From NCBI GenBank assembly GCA_937876385.1, contig CALFHQ010000972.1, forward strand, positions 1 through 12,823: DNA of 12,823 bases, read 5' to 3'. Every line of letters starts with the position of its first letter. Position 1 is the first letter of the stretch. This document shows positions 1-7,663 of this stretch, piece by piece. The notes below the pieces were generated by a model. It saw only the letters and a list, made by a program, of their open reading frames with translations, did not search any database and was not told the origin of the DNA. The DNA comes from an uncultured Pseudomonadota bacterium. GTDB taxonomy: Bacteria > Myxococcota_A > UBA9042 > CAIXZC01. The position numbers and the translations under genes are program-made.

Positions 1-813
1 GAGAAAAAGGCCAAGAAGGAAGAGAAGAAGGAAGAGAAGCAAAAGGCCGAGGAGGCAGCCAAGAAGGAAGAAGAGGCCAAAAAGGAAGAAGCCAAGAAAG
101 AAGAAGCAGCCCCGACCGAAGACAAGCACGCCATGGATCTCAAGAAGCGACGGGATCGCATTCGAGAAATCTATGCCATGCGTGACAGCAAGAATGAGGA
201 AGACGTCAAGAAGCTCCAGGAGATCGTCTCCTCGGAGACCACTGAGCCCTTCGAAAAGGCCACCGCCATGCGCGTGCTTCCCAAAGAAGTGGTCAAGGAC
301 ATGATTCCTCAACTCAAGAAGTTGGCGGACCAGAAGGACCTCGCTGTTCGAAGTGAAGCGGCCATTCTGCTTTACAAGAACGGGGAAAAGGAGTTCGCAC
401 GCCCCAAGTTGGAAGAACTCGTCACTCAGGGACTGGCCGTTCGCCGAGCCTTCTTCAAGGGTGTTGAAGACGGAAAATTCCTCTATGAAGAGGAAGCCGA
501 GGGCTTCTTCCGCAAAGAGATGGAAGCGCAGCAGATTCACGTTCGGTTGGACGGTGCGTTGGGCCTCCTCCACATCGGCAAAACTGAAGAAGCGGTCAAG
601 GCGTTCAAAGAGGCTCTCCAGAATCGAGACCAGCAGCACATCCGCCTCACCGCGGTGAGCTACCTCGCCAGCGTTCGAGACATGCCCGAAGCCCAGAAGC
701 TCCTCGAACTGGCTGCCAAAGACCCCGACCCGAAGGTCTCCATGCGAGCCCGACAGATTCTCACCCCGAGAGTGGCCCCCAAAACCGCTCCCAAGGCAGA
801 CCAACCCAAGTAG
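1..813 (+). CDS. HEAT-like repeat protein with Lys/Glu-rich arm (5' partial)
   Basis: The reading frame is open from base 1, so the gene starts upstream of the window. The ATG at 133 is probably internal, because the same frame codes for an almost pure Lys/Glu/Ala segment before it (visible residues 1-44). That segment should form a highly charged single helix or coiled coil. Visible residues of about 85-260 are helical, with alternating Leu/Ala and charged positions and HEAT-type turns such as KDLAVRSEAAILL and DPDPKVSMRARQIL. HEAT-like arrays usually act as protein-binding scaffolds. No catalytic motif is visible, and neither a signal peptide nor a membrane anchor can be judged because the N-terminus is missing. 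The C-terminus is basic and Pro/Lys-rich. The stop (811-813) is 2 nt from the stop of the convergent regulator gene. The fold assignment is moderately sure; the function is unknown. Confidence 0.8.
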   Translation, partial: EKKAKKEEKKEEKQKAEEAAKKEEEAKKEEAKKEEAAPTEDKHAMDLKKRRDRIREIYAMRDSKNEEDVKKLQEIVSSETTEPFEKATAMRVLPKEVVKDMIPQLKKLADQKDLAVRSEAAILLYKNGEKEFARPKLEELVTQGLAVRRAFFKGVEDGKFLYEEEAEGFFRKEMEAQQIHVRLDGALGLLHIGKTEEAVKAFKEALQNRDQQHIRLTAVSYLASVRDMPEAQKLLELAAKDPDPKVSMRARQILTPRVAPKTAPKADQPK

Positions 814-815
814 TC

Positions 816-2180
816 CTACCCCTTATCCCGAATCTTTTTCATGAGATATTCCAGCGACTTACGGTGGATTCCGCCTCGCCTGGCAGCTTCAGATACGTTG
901 CCTCCGCAACTGTCAAGAAGACGCTCCCAATAGGTCTTCTCAAAGCGAGACAGGAGGTCGTCCTTGGCCTCTTTGTATGGAATGTGCAACAGGGCTTCCA
1001 TTCCAAAGTCGTCGGTTTGGAGGGTGCGGCGGGTGGGCATCTCCAACTCTACTTCTCGGCCGTCGGCCATGAGGCATCCCCGCTCAATGAGGTTTCGAAG
1101 CTCTCGGACATTGCCTCTGAATTCGTAGCGCATGAATCGGTCGAGCATCGAGTGGGGCAGGGTGTACTTGCGGTTGTCCCGTCTTGAGAACCCATCCAGA
1201 AAGTGCTCTGCCAGAATGGAAATGTCCTCGGGGCGTTCCCGCAGCGGTGGGATTCTGAGCTTCATCACGGCCAGACGATAGTAGAGGTCCTCTCTAAAAT
1301 TTCCGTTTTGCACTTCGTTGAGCATGTTGCGGTTGGTAGCAGCGACGATGCGCACATCCACCGAGTGAAAACGATCTCCACCCACCGGCTTGATCTCTCT
1401 CCCTTCGATGAGTCGCAAGATGCGGCCCTGCAGAGGGAGCGGCAGCTCCCCGATTTCATCCAGGAAGACGGTTCCCCCTGCCGCCGTCTCGATGAGCCCT
1501 TTTCGTTCAGAGACGGCCCCCGTAAAGGCGCCTCGGACGTGTCCAAACAGTTCGCTCTCGATGATGGATTCGGGGATGGCCGAGCAGTCCACGATCTCGA
1601 AAGGTTTCTTGCTGCGCTTGGAGACCATGTGCAGGGCGCGGGCGGCGAGCTCTTTGCCTGTGCCGCTTTCTCCTTCGATGAGCACCGTGGCTTCTGTCGG
1701 GCCGACCCGTTGGATGAGGGCGAAGAGGTGTCGCATCTGGGGGCTGCCACCGACGAGTTCACCCAGGCGGGAGCCCTTCGTGAACTCGATATCGATCTTC
1801 TCCCGGCCCTGCTTGAAGCGCAGCACTGAGTCCCCTATTTGCAGCTTGCAGGATCGGGGGAGGTAGGCATCCCGTACCCCCAGGGAGTCCAGGAAGAGGC
1901 CGTTTTTGCTGTCGAGGTCTCGGACTCGATAGCCGCGTGCATCCATATCGATTCGGAGGTGTTGGCGAGATACCGTTTCGTCGTCCAGGGAGAGGTCATT
2001 GTCAGCCGACGAACCAACTCGAAACACCGGCTGGTCCCAGGTGAGGCTCGCCCCTTGCTGCGGCCCTTTCACGACTTCAATGGTGAACTTCGTCAGGTGA
2101 ATGCGTTCGACTTCTGTGGACAGAAAGACCGTCTTCGTTCCGGTTGTTTCTAGGGTTCCACCGTGATCGTTCCCCGCCAT
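816..2180 (-). CDS. FHA-domain sigma-54-dependent transcriptional activator
   Basis: This 454-residue protein is a bacterial enhancer-binding protein that would remodel sigma-54 RNA polymerase using ATP. An FHA domain (about 33-122) replaces the usual receiver; it shows VGSS (55-58), SRQH (71-74) and NG (93-94), the phosphothreonine-binding landmarks. The AAA+ domain has Walker A GESGTGKE (170-177), the sigma-54-contacting GAFTGA loop (217-222), Walker B GGTVFLDEIGE (235-245), an arginine-finger region FREDLYYRL (295-303) and GNVREL (356-361). A Fis-type helix-turn-helix lies at 427-450. All key residues appear intact. The ATG at 2180 is chosen because AGGA lies 6 nt upstream. Its first 31 nt overlap the end of the kinase gene, which suggests translational coupling and a cognate kinase-FHA pair. 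The N-terminal tail contains ETTGTKT, a possible phosphorylation site. Family assignment is firm; target promoters are unknown. Confidence 0.95.
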   Translation of the reverse strand: MAGNDHGGTLETTGTKTVFLSTEVERIHLTKFTIEVVKGPQQGASLTWDQPVFRVGSSADNDLSLDDETVSRQHLRIDMDARGYRVRDLDSKNGLFLDSLGVRDAYLPRSCKLQIGDSVLRFKQGREKIDIEFTKGSRLGELVGGSPQMRHLFALIQRVGPTEATVLIEGESGTGKELAARALHMVSKRSKKPFEIVDCSAIPESIIESELFGHVRGAFTGAVSERKGLIETAAGGTVFLDEIGELPLPLQGRILRLIEGREIKPVGGDRFHSVDVRIVAATNRNMLNEVQNGNFREDLYYRLAVMKLRIPPLRERPEDISILAEHFLDGFSRRDNRKYTLPHSMLDRFMRYEFRGNVRELRNLIERGCLMADGREVELEMPTRRTLQTDDFGMEALLHIPYKEAKDDLLSRFEKTYWERLLDSCGGNVSEAARRGGIHRKSLEYLMKKIRDKG

Positions 2181-4105
2181 TGTCGGTCCTTTTCGATGGT
2201 GATGTCTCGAGTTTCCTTCTGTTCCTGGAACCCAACGTCGATTCGATGGGAGCCGACGGACAGTTCGGTCTCGATGATGTTCATACCATTCTTCCCTGAA
2301 ACCGGGCGGCCGTCAATGGTGACCTGGGCAGATGCGGGGAAGTATCTCAGGAAAAGGGTCCCCGTGGGCAGGAACTTCAGCCGTTTGGAGAGCTTGCGAG
2401 GACCGGGATATTCCAGCACGAACTCCTGCCCTTCGTACCCCGGGAGGTGCAGTCGGATGGTCTGATCTTGACCCGGCGCCAATCGGATAAGTACCGGACT
2501 TTGCCCTGCATCTTCGCCATCGATGGAGACGTTCACGTGGGGGGGAAGGGTGACGATGCGAGTTGCTGTGGGGCGCAACACGGGCCGTCGAGTCGTCTCT
2601 GTCCGGGTCACGTCTTCCGGGGGTGCCAGCACCTCTCTTACGTCCGCCGGGGACGACGAAGCATCGATGCCATCCAGTGGAGGAAGCTCCGGGCGAAGAT
2701 CGGCTATGTCGACGATTTCCTCTCGGGAGTTGGTTTCGGTGATGTCTGTGAGGTCAGAAAGTACTTCGTTTTGAGTGCCAACGTCCAGTGGTTCTGGAAG
2801 GCCTGCGGCAATGTCATTGTTGTCTGTGGGACCTATGGGACCGGCGTCCTTTTTGGGCAAGGCCATGATTTCACTGGAGGCGGCGCTCTCAGTCCACTGT
2901 TGCGTGGGGCCCAACACTCGGTGCCAGAGAAGGTAGTCCCCGAAAAGGAGAGCCGTTCCCCCAGCCAGAAGGAGCAACCAGGTCATCCACATCCACCGAC
3001 GACTTGAGCGCTTGGGTTGCCATGACTCGAGCCGAACCGATCGGGTGCGGTTTTCCTGATCAGGCAGTGGGTAAATGGGAGGGTTCGTGCCGTATCCAGT
3101 GACGTCGGAGGGGTCGATGGGGCGGGCATCGTAGATTCGGATTTCGTCTTCCGGTATTGTGTCCAGTCCTTCGGTTACGGACCGTTGGTCCTCTCCGTAA
3201 AGGATCGAAAGGAGGTCCGCTACGTCGGCTTCCCCGACGACCCAACCGTTGTGCTGGAGGACCAAAGCGAGGGCTCGCTCGAGTTCAGCGCCGTCCTCGA
3301 ATCGCTTCTCTCGATCCTTCTCGAGGCAACGATGGATGATGGCGACGAGTTCTTCGGACAGCTCCGGGCGGTGTGTTCTCGGATCTTCGTATTCGGCCTT
3401 GCGAATCTTCTCCAGGATCCCGATGTCGGACTTTGCCTGGAAGGGGCGGTTGAGGGTAAGAAGCTCGTAGGCCAGCGTGCCAAACGAGAAGATATCGCTT
3501 CGCTGATCGAGCTCTTCCCCTTCCCCCTGTTCCGGCGACATGTAGGGGAATTTCCCTTGAAGCACCCCGGAGAGGGTATTGACGAGACGGTAGCGGGCTT
3601 TGGCGATTCCGAAGTCTGCCAGCTTCACCGCTCCTTCCCAGGAGATGAGGACGTTGGCCGGGCTGATATCTCGATGGACGATGCCGTAAGGCTCACCCCG
3701 GGAATCCCGCTTCTGGTGAGCGTAAGCCAGGGCTCTGGCCACTTCCCAGAGGATATGGGCGCCGATGGGGGCAGGGAGGGCGAATTCCCGCTCACGGGCC
3801 CGCTGGAGAATGGTTCTCACGTCGGGGCCGTCCACGAACTCCATGGCGATGAAATAGTCGGGACCGAGCCTGCCCAGGTCAAGAACCTGCACGATGTTGG
3901 CATGTGTGAGACGACTGGCCAGGAGTCCTTCGTCGATGAGGCGCCGGGCGAATTCGGCGTCTCCAGCGTAGGTCGGAAGGATCTTCTTGATGATGATACG
4001 ACGTTCGAAACCCGCCTCTCCCTGGATGGTGGCCAAGAAGATCTCCGCCATGCCGCCCACGGCGATTCGGCGAATGAGTTTGTATTTTCCCAGGTCGTGT
4101 TTCAC
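2150..4105 (-). CDS. Membrane Ser/Thr protein kinase with C-terminal PEGA domains
   Basis: This is a PknB-type (Hanks) kinase. Numbered from the GTG at 4105, it has 651 residues. The kinase domain (about 8-290) shows a GGMAE glycine loop, an ATP lysine in IIIKK (about 40), a helix-C Glu (about 59), HRD (144-146) followed by Asn151, DFG (164-166) and SPE (190-192), so it should be active. One membrane helix lies at about 371-394. It is followed by an acidic, Pro-rich linker and two PEGA-like beta modules (about 516-581 and 582-651), which would be periplasmic. PEGA modules are often linked to surface or polysaccharide contacts, so envelope sensing is inferred. The GTG start is preferred because AGGA sits 8 nt upstream. 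The alternative TTG at 4132 adds nine residues but has no clear ribosome site. The 3' end overlaps the FHA activator, its likely phosphorylation target, and a flippase gene precedes it. Confidence 0.93.
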   Translation of the reverse strand: MKHDLGKYKLIRRIAVGGMAEIFLATIQGEAGFERRIIIKKILPTYAGDAEFARRLIDEGLLASRLTHANIVQVLDLGRLGPDYFIAMEFVDGPDVRTILQRAREREFALPAPIGAHILWEVARALAYAHQKRDSRGEPYGIVHRDISPANVLISWEGAVKLADFGIAKARYRLVNTLSGVLQGKFPYMSPEQGEGEELDQRSDIFSFGTLAYELLTLNRPFQAKSDIGILEKIRKAEYEDPRTHRPELSEELVAIIHRCLEKDREKRFEDGAELERALALVLQHNGWVVGEADVADLLSILYGEDQRSVTEGLDTIPEDEIRIYDARPIDPSDVTGYGTNPPIYPLPDQENRTRSVRLESWQPKRSSRRWMWMTWLLLLAGGTALLFGDYLLWHRVLGPTQQWTESAASSEIMALPKKDAGPIGPTDNNDIAAGLPEPLDVGTQNEVLSDLTDITETNSREEIVDIADLRPELPPLDGIDASSSPADVREVLAPPEDVTRTETTRRPVLRPTATRIVTLPPHVNVSIDGEDAGQSPVLIRLAPGQDQTIRLHLPGYEGQEFVLEYPGPRKLSKRLKFLPTGTLFLRYFPASAQVTIDGRPVSGKNGMNIIETELSVGSHRIDVGFQEQKETRDITIEKDRQWRGTITVEP

Positions 4106-4113
4106 TACCGACG

Positions 4114-4117
4114 TCCT
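4114..4117 (-). promoter_or_regulatory. Ribosome binding site deciding the kinase start
   Basis: On the minus strand AGGA lies 8 nt before the GTG at 4105. The alternative upstream TTG at 4132 has no comparable purine stretch at a suitable distance, so the shorter form, starting just before the kinase fold, is favoured. Confidence 0.6.
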
Positions 4118-4144
4118 GTCGTCGAGTCCCAATGGACTCTGAAG

Positions 4145-5701
4145 TTACTTTCTTTTACCCAGTAAAACCAGTGATTTCCATTCCTTGAGCGGCAATTCTC
4201 CGAGCACGGTGAGGATTGCGAGATAGAGCATGAACAGTGACCCTCCTCTCAAGATCACTCCAAGCAACCCCGTCCCCGGCGGCCACAAGAACCAGGCAAC
4301 CGAGGTAACCACTGCTGCCGCAGTCAGCAGGCGCAGGAGGGTTAAAGGGGGCACAAAGGTTCCGAAGAACCGCTTGGTCATTGCTGCAGCACCCAAAAAT
4401 CCGATGGCCAGGGCGGTGAGAGTCGCCAAGGCAGCACCATAGAGCCCCAGTCGTGGGATCCAGAACAGCCCGGCACCCACGGCAATGAGCAGGGTTGCTC
4501 CAAACAGAAGCATGCTCGCCGAGGGGCGCCCGCTGCTGGTGAGGATGTTGGCATTGAGCACCATTCCAGCGAGGAACAGGTAAGCCACCGAAAGCATGGC
4601 GAGGACGGGGGCGCCGGACAGGTACTCGGCGGGGTAGACGAAGTCCACGATGCCAGTGGCTTCGTGGGCTACCGCCAGGACGATCCCGGCGAGGAACAGC
4701 ATTACGTATCGATTGGTGGTTTTGACGTATTGGCGGGTCCGCTGGGTATCTTTGTGGAATGTGGAATGGGAGACTAAGGGGAAGACCACGAAGGCCACTG
4801 CGATGGTCACCACGTATGGAATCTGGCTTATCTGCTGCATGGCGCCGTAGATTCCCGTTTGTGCGCTGGTGTCCCCCATGATCAGCGGCGCCTTTGCCTT
4901 GAGCAGTTGGATGTCGATTTGGAGCACGCCGTTCAAGAAGAAGGCGAAGACCAGGGTTTTCCACTCAAAGGCAAAGAGGGTTCTCAGGGCCACCCCGGGA
5001 CCCTTCTGGAGGCGTCCTAAGACGGCGGTTGAGACCACCAGCAGTACCACGGAAGTGAGGAGAAAACCGGCGATGGCGCCGTAGATGGCGAAACCGGCAG
5101 CGACCAGTCCCAGCGTCAGGGCCACCTTCAGCGTGGCAAACGACATGTCCATGAGGGCTTGGTGGCGGAACCGCTTGAGTCCGTTCAGCGCCCCGATGAT
5201 GACGGCATAGTAGGCGTACACCAGAACGATGGGTGCGGCCATGCGGAGGTATGCGGCCAGATTGGGCGCATCATAGAAGGTCTCGGCGATGGTGTCGGCG
5301 CCCACAAAGAGGAGCAGAGCCAGGGAACCCCCGATGACTGTTTGGAGTTTCAGGCTGGTCCATTTCACGGCACGAGCTCGGGTGGGATCTTCCGAGATGA
5401 ACTTCGATACGGCCTGGAGAGTTCCCCCGATGAGAACCATGTTGAACCAGTTAACGAGGCTGATGACGGTGCGGAAGTCTCCGTACATTTCAACGTGCTG
5501 GTCACCCCCGTACTTCTTGAAGAGGGTCGGGAGGATGAGTACCAGGACCAGACCAGTGCCCATGAAGTAGAACTTGGCAAGGGTCAACCAGGCGACTCCG
5601 GCAGAGGTGCTGCGGGGTTCCGAGGGGCCGCTTGTTGGTTCTGGCTTTTCCATTGCTTCTTGAATGCCTCGCATTGGGAGGGTGCTCGTTTGGCCGGCCA
5701 T
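4145..5701 (-). CDS. Polysaccharide/lipid-linked glycan flippase (Wzx/MurJ-type, MOP superfamily)
   Basis: This is a very hydrophobic protein of about 518 residues with roughly 14 predicted membrane helices spread over its whole length. That is the architecture and size of MOP-superfamily flippases (Wzx, MurJ and relatives), which move undecaprenyl-linked sugars across the inner membrane. The first helix pair, with its SAGVAWLTLAKF start and following loop, resembles the Wzx-type polysaccharide biosynthesis family, and the C-terminal helices are typical of the family. The substrate cannot be read from sequence. The ATG at 5701 is preferred over a TTG at 5728; neither has a well-spaced Shine-Dalgarno, and a GAAGG lies 14 nt before the ATG, so the start is uncertain. 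The gene lies 39 nt after the barrel-like protein and 39 nt before the kinase. With the sugar-nucleotide enzyme at the head of the run, the context supports export of a surface glycan. It could also be a lipid II flippase. Confidence 0.85.
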   Translation of the reverse strand: MAGQTSTLPMRGIQEAMEKPEPTSGPSEPRSTSAGVAWLTLAKFYFMGTGLVLVLILPTLFKKYGGDQHVEMYGDFRTVISLVNWFNMVLIGGTLQAVSKFISEDPTRARAVKWTSLKLQTVIGGSLALLLFVGADTIAETFYDAPNLAAYLRMAAPIVLVYAYYAVIIGALNGLKRFRHQALMDMSFATLKVALTLGLVAAGFAIYGAIAGFLLTSVVLLVVSTAVLGRLQKGPGVALRTLFAFEWKTLVFAFFLNGVLQIDIQLLKAKAPLIMGDTSAQTGIYGAMQQISQIPYVVTIAVAFVVFPLVSHSTFHKDTQRTRQYVKTTNRYVMLFLAGIVLAVAHEATGIVDFVYPAEYLSGAPVLAMLSVAYLFLAGMVLNANILTSSGRPSASMLLFGATLLIAVGAGLFWIPRLGLYGAALATLTALAIGFLGAAAMTKRFFGTFVPPLTLLRLLTAAAVVTSVAWFLWPPGTGLLGVILRGGSLFMLYLAILTVLGELPLKEWKSLVLLGKRK

Positions 5702-5740
5702 TATAGGGTAAGGGGCCTTCAGGTGCAATGTTTGAAACGG

Positions 5741-7183
5741 CTAAAAGGCGATGCCGCCGCCTGCTTCCACGGCCACGGGGAAGTTCATCTCGATGGAACG
5801 GTCAAAGGGCATGAAGTAGGTGGAGATGGACAGCGCTGTGGACAAGAAGAGTCGGTTGGAGAAGAAGAATTGCGCTCCCAGGGAGACGTTCACCCCTCCC
5901 AGGAAGGTCACTGGATATTTCTTGATTTGCCCCCCGGGACACATCGCCTCAAATCCATCGGAATCCTTCTTGTAGAACTTGCAGTCGGGGTCACTGCTGG
6001 TGCTGAAGGCTCCCAACATGTGGACTTCAGCCCCTGGAACCACGTACAGGCGCCACCAATCCCCGGACACTGAAAACGCCGGGCCCAGGATGAGACGAAA
6101 CGAAGTCAGGGGGCTCAGCATGTCCCCAAACCGGTCGGGGAGAGAGGACGTGAATTGAGCCTTGGCCACCAGGGCGAAGTTTCGCAGCAGAAAGAATCCC
6201 GACTCAAAGGAGAAGCCGGTGGTATTGAGAATCGAACGGGTCGGGTAAGACAGGTAGGCCATCTGCTGATAGGCAGCAGAGAAAACGTAGCGATGGCGCT
6301 CCTCGAGTCTAGGCTGGATGGAATCTCGCGCAGTGCAAGCGCTCCAGCGACCAACGGCACGGCTGATCTGAGCCTCCTTCTCTTCCATGGAGCCGGCGAG
6401 GGTGATGGTCTCTCGGTAGACCACAGAACGACTCCGACGGTCCAATACTCCGAGGAACAGGGTCGTCTTTTCCTCCCGTTTACTCAAGATGGAGATAAGA
6501 ATGGCGTCCAGCTTCCAGTTCTTCATGAACTGCAGGGCTCGGTCCACATCTTCAAAGGAGATGCTCCCCACGGAGCGGCGAGAATCTTCGCACGCAATGG
6601 ACAGCGCCTGCTCCACCGGCTCGGGATAGTAGCCGCGTTGAATGCGGAGCCGAGGGTTGAGAAACATCGCCTTTTTGAAGGCCAGGTGGGCTTCTGCCTT
6701 GCGACCCAGCTCCATGCGAGTGACACCCAGGAGAAGGTAGATCTCAGCAAGGGCTTCCGGTTCCACCAATTCATAGAAGATCTGCTGGAGAAATCGGATG
6801 GAGCGCAGGAGATTGTCCTCTGCTTCGGTTTGTCTCAACTCCCGGTAAAGCTCTTTGGCCAGGAGGTAGCGCTCTCGACCGAGGACCAACTTCTCTTTGT
6901 AGGAAGCGCTTCCAGCAAGCTCGCTTCGAAACTTGGAGTACGAGATGGTCTTTGTGTATTGGGCCAGGGTGACTTGTTGCTGAAGAAAGCGCCCCAACTG
7001 CACCGCATCGCCGCTCGGCGGCGGGTGAGGGGAGAAGAGGTCGTCGCAGGAGTGGACCAATTCTCGAATGGGGAGAACGAGAACCTTCTGATCTTTGAAC
7101 TGCGCAGTGGCGCAAAGCACGGGGAAGGAAGCCCCCAACACGAGGGACAAAACCAGCGTTGTTGTGATCAGTCGGCTGGGCAT
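5741..7183 (-). CDS. Exported TPR-containing protein with possible C-terminal outer-membrane beta-barrel
   Basis: This 480-residue protein has a Sec signal peptide (about 1-26: basic start, hydrophobic core, probable cleavage after ATA). The Cys at 24 is preceded by Leu and does not make a proper lipobox. Residues of about 110-190 look like TPR helices (one stretch reads LGVTRMELGRKAEAHLAFKK). About 210-290 alternates helix and strand in the manner of periplasmic TolB-N-like domains. About 295-480 alternates aromatic and polar residues in strand-length blocks with Gly/Ser turns and ends in Phe, as outer-membrane barrels do. I do not recognise a named family. The ATG is preceded by GAGGAG at 11 nt and overlaps the end of the upstream lipoprotein gene by 16 nt, which suggests coupled translation. 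A role in envelope assembly or glycan export alongside the flippase is an inference from position only. Confidence 0.8.
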   Translation of the reverse strand: MPSRLITTTLVLSLVLGASFPVLCATAQFKDQKVLVLPIRELVHSCDDLFSPHPPPSGDAVQLGRFLQQQVTLAQYTKTISYSKFRSELAGSASYKEKLVLGRERYLLAKELYRELRQTEAEDNLLRSIRFLQQIFYELVEPEALAEIYLLLGVTRMELGRKAEAHLAFKKAMFLNPRLRIQRGYYPEPVEQALSIACEDSRRSVGSISFEDVDRALQFMKNWKLDAILISILSKREEKTTLFLGVLDRRSRSVVYRETITLAGSMEEKEAQISRAVGRWSACTARDSIQPRLEERHRYVFSAAYQQMAYLSYPTRSILNTTGFSFESGFFLLRNFALVAKAQFTSSLPDRFGDMLSPLTSFRLILGPAFSVSGDWWRLYVVPGAEVHMLGAFSTSSDPDCKFYKKDSDGFEAMCPGGQIKKYPVTFLGGVNVSLGAQFFFSNRLFLSTALSISTYFMPFDRSIEMNFPVAVEAGGGIAF

Positions 7184-7659
7184 CCCTGATTCAACTCCTC
7201 TTCAAGTATCTGGTTGTCGTCCCCCACCCTCGCAAAAGTCAACTCCTCGGTGAGTGGGACTCCCTTTTCGTCCTGGATGACCCCCCGGAGGGTTTCGTTG
7301 TCTCCGTCGTCCCCCTTCTCGAAGACCCCGATGAAGCGGTTGCCTCCACACGCTTCAAAGGAGAACGTGAAGACGTTTCCCTGGAACTCCCCACGCTCTA
7401 CGTAAGCACAGGGGCATGTCTCGAACTGATGACTCAAGGAAAAGGCGGTGGTGTAGAGGCGGAGGGTTCCAGCGACGTCCTTGCCATATTGCCCCAATGC
7501 CAACTGCAGCCGACCGTCATAGCCGGGAAAGAGGGCATCCAGGGAAACCGGCGTGTCCGAAGAAGGGGTTTGCCAGACTCCGTCCACGTTGGGGCCCGAA
7601 GAGCACCCCAGCAGAATCACCGCCAGACATCCCAGGACTTGAATCTTCGAAGGGATCAT
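7168..7659 (-). CDS. Small Cys-rich lipoprotein, unknown function
   Basis: This is a predicted 163-residue lipoprotein. The signal peptide begins MIPSKIQVLGCLAVILLGCS and has a clear lipobox, LLGC, with Cys19 as the lipidated residue. The ATG at 7659 is chosen over an upstream TTG at 7713 because it places the signal peptide correctly and lies 4 nt after the AMMECR1 stop; the TTG would put 18 very basic residues in front and overlap that gene. The mature part looks beta-rich (DGVWQ, DGRLQLALGQYG, AGTLRLYTTAF), which could suggest a small barrel or lipocalin-like fold, but I cannot name a family. Four further cysteines (a CPC pair, one in FEACGG, one near the C-terminus) could form disulfides in the periplasm. 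It overlaps the next gene by 16 nt, so the two products may act together. Confidence 0.75.
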   Translation of the reverse strand: MIPSKIQVLGCLAVILLGCSSGPNVDGVWQTPSSDTPVSLDALFPGYDGRLQLALGQYGKDVAGTLRLYTTAFSLSHQFETCPCAYVERGEFQGNVFTFSFEACGGNRFIGVFEKGDDGDNETLRGVIQDEKGVPLTEELTFARVGDDNQILEEELNQGCPAD

Positions 7660-7663
7660 CTTC

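Noticed and set aside
3185..4165. A 326-codon plus-strand open frame opposite the kinase domain
   Set aside because: It mirrors a conserved kinase domain and has no family features of its own.
5159..6073. A 304-codon plus-strand open frame spanning the flippase/barrel gene junction
   Set aside because: It crosses two opposite-strand genes and lacks any protein-like pattern.
6155..7189. A 344-codon plus-strand open frame opposite the barrel-like gene
   Set aside because: The minus-strand frame has a signal peptide, a ribosome site and operon context; the plus-strand frame has none of these.
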